A model generated the notes under the pieces. That model ran no database searches, was not told the DNA's origin, and saw only the letters and a program-made list of their open reading frames with translations. This document shows positions 4,461 to 8,192 of a stretch of DNA of 8,192 bases, in pieces. The stretch is from CAZDXV01 sp964648705. Lineage in GTDB: Bacteria; Patescibacteriota; Minisyncoccia; Minisyncoccales; GWA2-38-27. The stretch spans positions 1 through 8,192 of the forward strand of contig CAZYOI010000029.1 in assembly GCA_964648705.1 (NCBI GenBank). The letters are read 5' to 3'. The position numbers were made by a program, and so were the translations under genes. Within the stretch, counting starts at the first letter, position 1. Each line of letters begins with the position of its first letter.

Positions 4461-6066
4461 CTTCCAAAAACTCTTTTACTTCTTTAGGCACTCTTCCTTC
4501 TAAAAGAACAACATCCCCTCTTATCAAAGAAGATTCTATAAAGTCTTTTATCTTTTCTGCCTTTTCTATAAAAAAGACATCTTTTATGCCGGAGCTCTTT
4601 TTAATTTCCTCAAAGCAGTCTCTGGTAGTAATAACGGCCAAATCAGAGCTTTCCCCTATCTTCTTCCCTATTTTCCGATGAACCTCTTTGGAGGCCTTGC
4701 CAAGCTCTATCAAACAAGGCATAACAACAAGCTTCTTGCTTTCCCAAACGCTCAAATAGTCAAGATCGGCCAAAACTCCGTTAGGATTGGAAGAATAGGA
4801 AGAATCTATAACATTAACCCCTTCCCTTCCCTTCAAAAGCCTTGTCATTCTCTTTTTGCTCTCTATTTTCCGGCAGGCCCGGGAGATTTCCTTCAAATTC
4901 ATGCCTGCTTCTCTTGCCGCCAAGACAGAGGCCAAGATATTGGAAACTACCTGCCTTCCCAGACCCTTTACTTTGAAGCTTTCTCTTTCTCCTTCTTTGG
5001 TGGCAAGATCAAAAGAAACAGATTCTTTCTTTACCTCAACATTCTCTGCCCAAATATCGGGCTTAAAGTCTGACATAGGAGGAGCTTTAGAATCTGAAAA
5101 TATCCTTTTTTCTACAGCTGTTGTCTTGTAAAGATCAAGGCAGTACCTATTATTTCCGTTAAAAACAGCCAAGCCGTCTTCCGGAAGGCTCTCTATCAGC
5201 TCGTACTTTGTTTTGATTATTTTCCCCTGAGAGCCGAAAAGAGCCAGGTGCTGTTCGTTTATGCCTGTTAAAATGCCTATCTTGGGCTTTACAATATCAG
5301 CTAAAAGCTTAATCCCCCCTTTGCCGTAAGCTCCCATCTCCGCCACAAAAACATTATGCTCCGGCCTTAATTCCTTGAGAATGCACCGGGATATGCCCAT
5401 CTCGCTGTTCTGGTTCTCTTTGGTTCTTAAAACCTTGTATTTTTGAGATAAAATATCAGCTAAAAACTCCTTGGTGGAGCTTTTGCCGTAGCTCCCGGTA
5501 ATCCCTATTGTCAGAAGGCCCTTCTGTTTTCTCATTTTCTCTTTCGCTTTTTTAATTGTAAAAAGCTTTACTAGAACAGCCAGAGGCTGGATTATTAAAA
5601 CTATTAAAGAGAAAATCAAAGGAGAAAGGAGATCAAAAGCCAAGAGAGCCAAAGGCAAGCAAGGATTCTCTAAAAAGAGAATAAGAAAGATAATTTCAAA
5701 AACAGCTCCCAAAAAAACCAAGAGAAGGACCTTCTTGGTAAAAACAGGCCTTTTAAGCTTTCTTTTAAAGAGAGAGGCTGTTTCTGCAAGATAAACCAGA
5801 ATTAAAGCCAGAGAGAAAAGGAAAAGAAAAGTCCCGAAAACCCCTTCCTGAAAGACATCTTTTAGAAAGAAGAAAAAGAGAAAGAGCGTTAAAAGGGTTA
5901 TCTTCAAAAAGCAGAGATTGTTGAAAAACAAGCTCTTTCCCTTAAAGGTTCTGAAATGGTCTATAAATCTCCTTATTTGATACTCTTTCAGCTGCCAGAG
6001 ATAAAAGTAAAAGAGAGCCGCCTTGGTGGTTCTTAAAAGCCAGAATAAAGATAGAATAAGAGACAT
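4444..6066 (-). CDS. murF: Membrane-anchored Mur ligase, MurF-like (UDP-MurNAc-tripeptide:D-Ala-D-Ala ligase family)
   Basis: The 540 residues fall into two parts. Residues 1 to about 175 hold about five or six hydrophobic segments (roughly 1-22, 52-70, 75-95, 112-133, 136-168), with an amphipathic stretch around LWQLKEYQIRRFIDHFRTFKG (23-43). Residues 183-540 form the ATP-binding and C-terminal Mur ligase domains. The P-loop is GSYGKSST (191-198). Glu243 in AEMGAYG should bind Mg2+. NEQHLALFGS (270-279) matches the MurF 'H..(L/F)FGS' block. Lys287 in KTKYEL is the likely carbamylated lysine. DSSYSSNPNG (421-430) corresponds to the MurF D.YNANP motif. MurF adds D-Ala-D-Ala to the UDP-MurNAc-tripeptide in the cytoplasm. 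The usual soluble N-terminal UDP-binding domain is absent, replaced by the membrane domain, so the substrate could be lipid-linked or different. The ATG follows the hydrolase stop by 1 bp, with AAGG 4 bases upstream. It is last in the serS operon. Confidence 0.82.
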   Translation of the reverse strand: MSLILSLFWLLRTTKAALFYFYLWQLKEYQIRRFIDHFRTFKGKSLFFNNLCFLKITLLTLFLFFFFLKDVFQEGVFGTFLFLFSLALILVYLAETASLFKRKLKRPVFTKKVLLLVFLGAVFEIIFLILFLENPCLPLALLAFDLLSPLIFSLIVLIIQPLAVLVKLFTIKKAKEKMRKQKGLLTIGITGSYGKSSTKEFLADILSQKYKVLRTKENQNSEMGISRCILKELRPEHNVFVAEMGAYGKGGIKLLADIVKPKIGILTGINEQHLALFGSQGKIIKTKYELIESLPEDGLAVFNGNNRYCLDLYKTTAVEKRIFSDSKAPPMSDFKPDIWAENVEVKKESVSFDLATKEGERESFKVKGLGRQVVSNILASVLAAREAGMNLKEISRACRKIESKKRMTRLLKGREGVNVIDSSYSSNPNGVLADLDYLSVWESKKLVVMPCLIELGKASKEVHRKIGKKIGESSDLAVITTRDCFEEIKKSSGIKDVFFIEKAEKIKDFIESSLIRGDVVLLEGRVPKEVKEFLEEKKRP

Positions 6067-6067
6067 A

Positions 6068-6838
6068 TTACCTTAAAAAAGGAATTATTGTTTCCAAAAG
6101 CTTTTCCGGGTTTTCAAGATGGGGGCTGTGAGCCGCCTTAGGGATTGTTTTAAGCTCCGAATTTTCAATCTCTCTCTTAAAAACAGAGGCGTATTTTAGG
6201 GGCACTATTCTGTCTCTTTCTCCCCAGACAAGAAGGGTTTCTGTCTTTATCCCGGAAAGATAAGGAGTCAGGTCTTCAGCTAAAATCTTTTTTATGGTTT
6301 CTTTCATAACTCCTTGGGCTTTGACATAGTCTGTCTTTCTCAAAAAGAGGTAGAATACGCTTTTTATCGTCTCTCTGAACTTTCTCAAGTACCTTATATC
6401 AAAAACAATGTTGCCTGCCTTGCTTATCCAGAAAGCAAGCTTGGCTTCAACGGTTTTCTTCGGCTTCACTCCGGCAGGAGAACAAAGAACCAGTTTGTTT
6501 ATTCTTCCTTCGTTCTCTGCTAGATACTTTACAATAACCCTCCCTCCGAAAGAATGGGCTATTACAGAAAAGTTCTCCAGATTAAAATGATCTACGAGTT
6601 CTTCGAGCCAGTCAGCATAATCTGAAACACTCCAGGGAAAAGAGGGCCTTCCGCTTTTGCCGAATCCGGGAAAATCAGGGACTATTACTTTAAAGCCCTG
6701 CAAGGCGAGCATCTTCTGAACATTGAACCAGGAGTTTGAAGAGCCAAAGCCCCAGCCGTGTAAAATTAAAAGAGGTCTCCCCTCCCCTTTGATTCTGCAG
6801 TTGGATTCAACGCCTTTAATAACAATATTCTCTTCCAT
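6068..6838 (-). CDS. Alpha/beta-hydrolase fold protein
   Basis: This 256-residue, single-domain alpha/beta hydrolase has a complete apparent catalytic triad. The oxyanion-hole motif is HGWG (27-30) and the nucleophile elbow is AHSFGG with Ser96. Asp209 is in WGERDRIVP (205-213), and His237 is in AAHSPHLENPE (235-245). VPDFPGFGKSGRP (53-65) is the usual loop after strand 4. A basic and aromatic cap (about 125-185, including FWISK, IRYLRKFRE and FYLFLRK) separates the core halves and would define the substrate. There is no signal peptide or transmembrane segment, so it should be cytosolic. Family members include esterases, lipases, haloalkane dehalogenases and C-C hydrolases, and sequence alone does not choose between them. 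It sits between a membrane microprotein and murF with 1 bp gaps on both sides (TAATATG at each junction), implying coupled translation. A role in lipid or cell-wall precursor turnover is inference from this context only. Confidence 0.87.
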   Translation of the reverse strand: MEENIVIKGVESNCRIKGEGRPLLILHGWGFGSSNSWFNVQKMLALQGFKVIVPDFPGFGKSGRPSFPWSVSDYADWLEELVDHFNLENFSVIAHSFGGRVIVKYLAENEGRINKLVLCSPAGVKPKKTVEAKLAFWISKAGNIVFDIRYLRKFRETIKSVFYLFLRKTDYVKAQGVMKETIKKILAEDLTPYLSGIKTETLLVWGERDRIVPLKYASVFKREIENSELKTIPKAAHSPHLENPEKLLETIIPFLR

Positions 6839-6839
6839 A

Positions 6840-6956
6840 TTATCTGGCTTCTAAAGCGCGCAGAGAGCCGGCCTCCATAGGTTCTTCGTTGACAACGATC
6901 CAGCCCAGACCTAGAGCAATCAAAACCAGGACTATAATGGCTAAAATAACCTGCAT
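6840..6956 (-). CDS. 38-residue single-pass membrane microprotein in the serS-murF operon
   Basis: This short frame exactly fills the gap between serS and the hydrolase. Its ATG directly follows the serS TAA (0 bp), and its TAA is 1 bp before the hydrolase ATG. The product starts MQVILAIIVLVLIALGLGW, a strong transmembrane helix (about 2-24), and continues with a short polar tail containing NEEPMEAGSLRALEAR. No Lys or Arg precedes the helix. The tail has two Arg and four Glu, so orientation is unclear, and a cleaved signal peptide is unlikely at this length. There is a weak AAGG about 11 bases upstream; otherwise translation is probably by coupling to serS. No family is recognised. The precise fit between two real genes, and a composition unlike random sequence, are the support. 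It could help anchor the hydrolase or the membrane Mur ligase (inference). Confidence 0.65.
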   Translation of the reverse strand: MQVILAIIVLVLIALGLGWIVVNEEPMEAGSLRALEAR

Positions 6957-8192
6957 TTATTTTATAACCTTAAAATCTAGATATTTATGCAAAGCTTCCG
7001 GAACCTTTATGCTTCTGTCCTTTTGCTGGTAATTCTCTATTAAAGCTATAATAATTCTTCCGATAGCCAGAGCTGTTCCGTTTAGAGTATGAACGTATTC
7101 AAGCTTGTTCTCTTTGTTTCTGTATCTAATATTTAATCTTCTAGACTGAAAGTCAGTACAATTAGAAACAGAATGAGTCTCTCTATATCTTCCTTCTGAA
7201 GGAATCCAAGCTTCGATATCATATTTAGCAGCTGCCGGCCTTCCCAAGTCTCCTGTACAGATATTTATTACCTGATAAGGAATACCTAAAAGCTTCATTA
7301 GTTTCTCCTCTAGAGACAAAAGGAATTCATGCTCTTTTTTTGATTCTTCGGGTTTGGTAAAGCTAAACATCTCCAGCTTGTCAAACTGATGAACTCTCAG
7401 TATTCCCCTGGTGTCTTTTCCGTAAGAACCGGCTTCCTCCCTGAAACAGGTGGAAAAGGCGACATATCTTTTGGGAAGGTTTTCCAAAACTTCGTCTTTG
7501 TGCATAGGGCCTACGGACTGTTCTGAAGTTCCCACCAAAAAGAGATCGTCCTTTTTTAGATAGTAGGTCTCGTCGGCATCCTCCTTGGCATCGATGTATC
7601 CCATCCCCCTCATTATCCCGGGTTTCACTAAAACAGGAGGTATTACGGGAGTAAAACCCTCTTTTCTTAATAAATCAAAAGCAAGATTTGCCAGAGCAAA
7701 CTCAAGAAGAACAGCTTCTTTTTTAAGGTATCCGAATCTGCTCCCCGAAACCTTGGCTGCTCTTTTTACGTCTATTAAATCCAGCTTCTCCGCTATTTCC
7801 AGATAGTCCTTTGACTTAAAATTAAACTTTGTCTTCTTTCCTTCTTTTCTTAAGACAACGTTCTCATCCTCGTCTTTTCCCACAGGAACACCCTCTAAAG
7901 GCATATTAGGAACCTTATACATCATCTCCTCGAACTTTTTATCAAGCTCTTTCTGCTTCTCTTTAAGCTTGTCTGCCTTTTTATCCACTTTTTTCATCTC
8001 AGAGATAAGCTTCTTTTTGTCTTTTCCTTCAGAAATAGCTTTGTTGGCTTTGTTTTTCTCGAACCTCAACTTCTCCAATTCAGTCAGGTTGCTTCTTCTT
8101 TTTTTATCCGCGTCCAAAAGCCTGCCAATATCTATCTTGGCTCCTTTGTCTTCGGCTCCTCTTTCAACCTTTTTTGGATTTTTTCTGATATA
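6957..8192 (-). CDS. serS: Seryl-tRNA synthetase (SerRS), lacking only the extreme N-terminus
   Basis: The frame is open to the right edge. The first visible residues read YIRKNPKKVERGAEDKGAKI, the usual second strand and helix of SerRS. Only about five residues plus the start codon are therefore missing; the TTG at 8117 is an internal Leu, not the start. The fragment has 411 residues. The N-terminal tRNA-binding coiled coil (about 27-90) is very rich in Lys and Glu. The class II core follows: motif 1 region around FTPVIPPVLVKPG (180-192), TSE loop LVGTSEQS (219-226), motif 2 with CFREEAGSYGKDTRG (249-263) and HQFDKLEMF (268-276), serine-site region SNCTDFQSRRLNIRY (343-357), and motif 3 LNGTALAIGR (370-379). 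It charges tRNA-Ser (and tRNA-Sec where present) in the cytosol. It is the first visible gene of an operon with a membrane microprotein, a hydrolase and murF; its promoter is outside the window. Confidence 0.95.
   Translation of the reverse strand, partial: YIRKNPKKVERGAEDKGAKIDIGRLLDADKKRRSNLTELEKLRFEKNKANKAISEGKDKKKLISEMKKVDKKADKLKEKQKELDKKFEEMMYKVPNMPLEGVPVGKDEDENVVLRKEGKKTKFNFKSKDYLEIAEKLDLIDVKRAAKVSGSRFGYLKKEAVLLEFALANLAFDLLRKEGFTPVIPPVLVKPGIMRGMGYIDAKEDADETYYLKKDDLFLVGTSEQSVGPMHKDEVLENLPKRYVAFSTCFREEAGSYGKDTRGILRVHQFDKLEMFSFTKPEESKKEHEFLLSLEEKLMKLLGIPYQVINICTGDLGRPAAAKYDIEAWIPSEGRYRETHSVSNCTDFQSRRLNIRYRNKENKLEYVHTLNGTALAIGRIIIALIENYQQKDRSIKVPEALHKYLDFKVIK

Noticed and set aside
4678..5131. 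Two overlapping plus-strand frames of 131 and 91 residues inside murF
   Set aside because: Antisense to the conserved Mur ligase core, no recognisable domain, no upstream signals.
6885..6892. TTGACA-like sequence on the plus strand within the 38-aa gene
   Set aside because: No matching -10 box at proper spacing and no plus-strand gene downstream.
8115..8117. TTG as start of serS
   Set aside because: The upstream residues to the window edge match the SerRS N-terminus, so this codon is an internal Leu.

Overview
The window looks like a compact genome of the candidate phyla radiation (Patescibacteria), most likely the Parcubacteria side. This is inferred from gene content and style, not from any database match: a Mur ligase whose usual substrate-binding N-domain is replaced by a multi-pass membrane domain, a FemAB-type peptidyltransferase next to ftsQ, Lys/Arg(AGA/AGG)-rich proteins, 0-9 bp gene spacings, and several tiny orphan proteins. 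The long reading frames carry no in-frame TGA, and TAA, TAG and TGA all appear as stops, so the standard bacterial code applies. The TGA=Gly code of Gracilibacteria/Absconditabacteria does not.

Layout. Positions 1-564 (+) hold the C-terminal end of a membrane glycosyltransferase of the GT39/PMT type. It converges, with a 27 bp antisense overlap, on a minus-strand femAB-ftsQ pair (2353-538; FemAB first, ftsQ 1 bp downstream). Upstream of femAB is a small gene with its own complete signals: a consensus promoter, a strong Shine-Dalgarno, an 81-residue putative zinc-ribbon protein (2653-2408) and a Rho-independent terminator. Next come a DegT/DnrJ/EryC1 PLP aminotransferase (4228-2996) and a trailing 76-residue unknown (2986-2756). 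Divergent from the aminotransferase is a free-standing plus-strand gene for a 49-residue tail-anchored membrane protein (4281-4430), with a near-perfect promoter, a Shine-Dalgarno and a terminator. The remainder is a tightly packed minus-strand operon read from beyond the right edge: serS (seryl-tRNA synthetase, lacking only its first few residues), a 38-residue membrane microprotein, an alpha/beta hydrolase, and a membrane-anchored MurF-like ligase. Its junctions are 0, 1 and 1 bp.

Theme. Much of the window concerns the cell envelope: glycosyl transfer (GT39), divisome assembly (FtsQ), peptidoglycan branch or bridge formation (FemAB), peptidoglycan precursor synthesis (MurF) and perhaps surface sugar modification (DegT). 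The most unusual items are the small proteins (38, 49, 76 and 81 residues) and the AT-rich palindromic divergent promoter between the aminotransferase and the 49-residue gene. No tRNA, rRNA, CRISPR array, insertion sequence or phage gene was seen. No stretch over 300 bases lacks a gene; the largest gap is about 100 bp (2654-2755) and holds a promoter.
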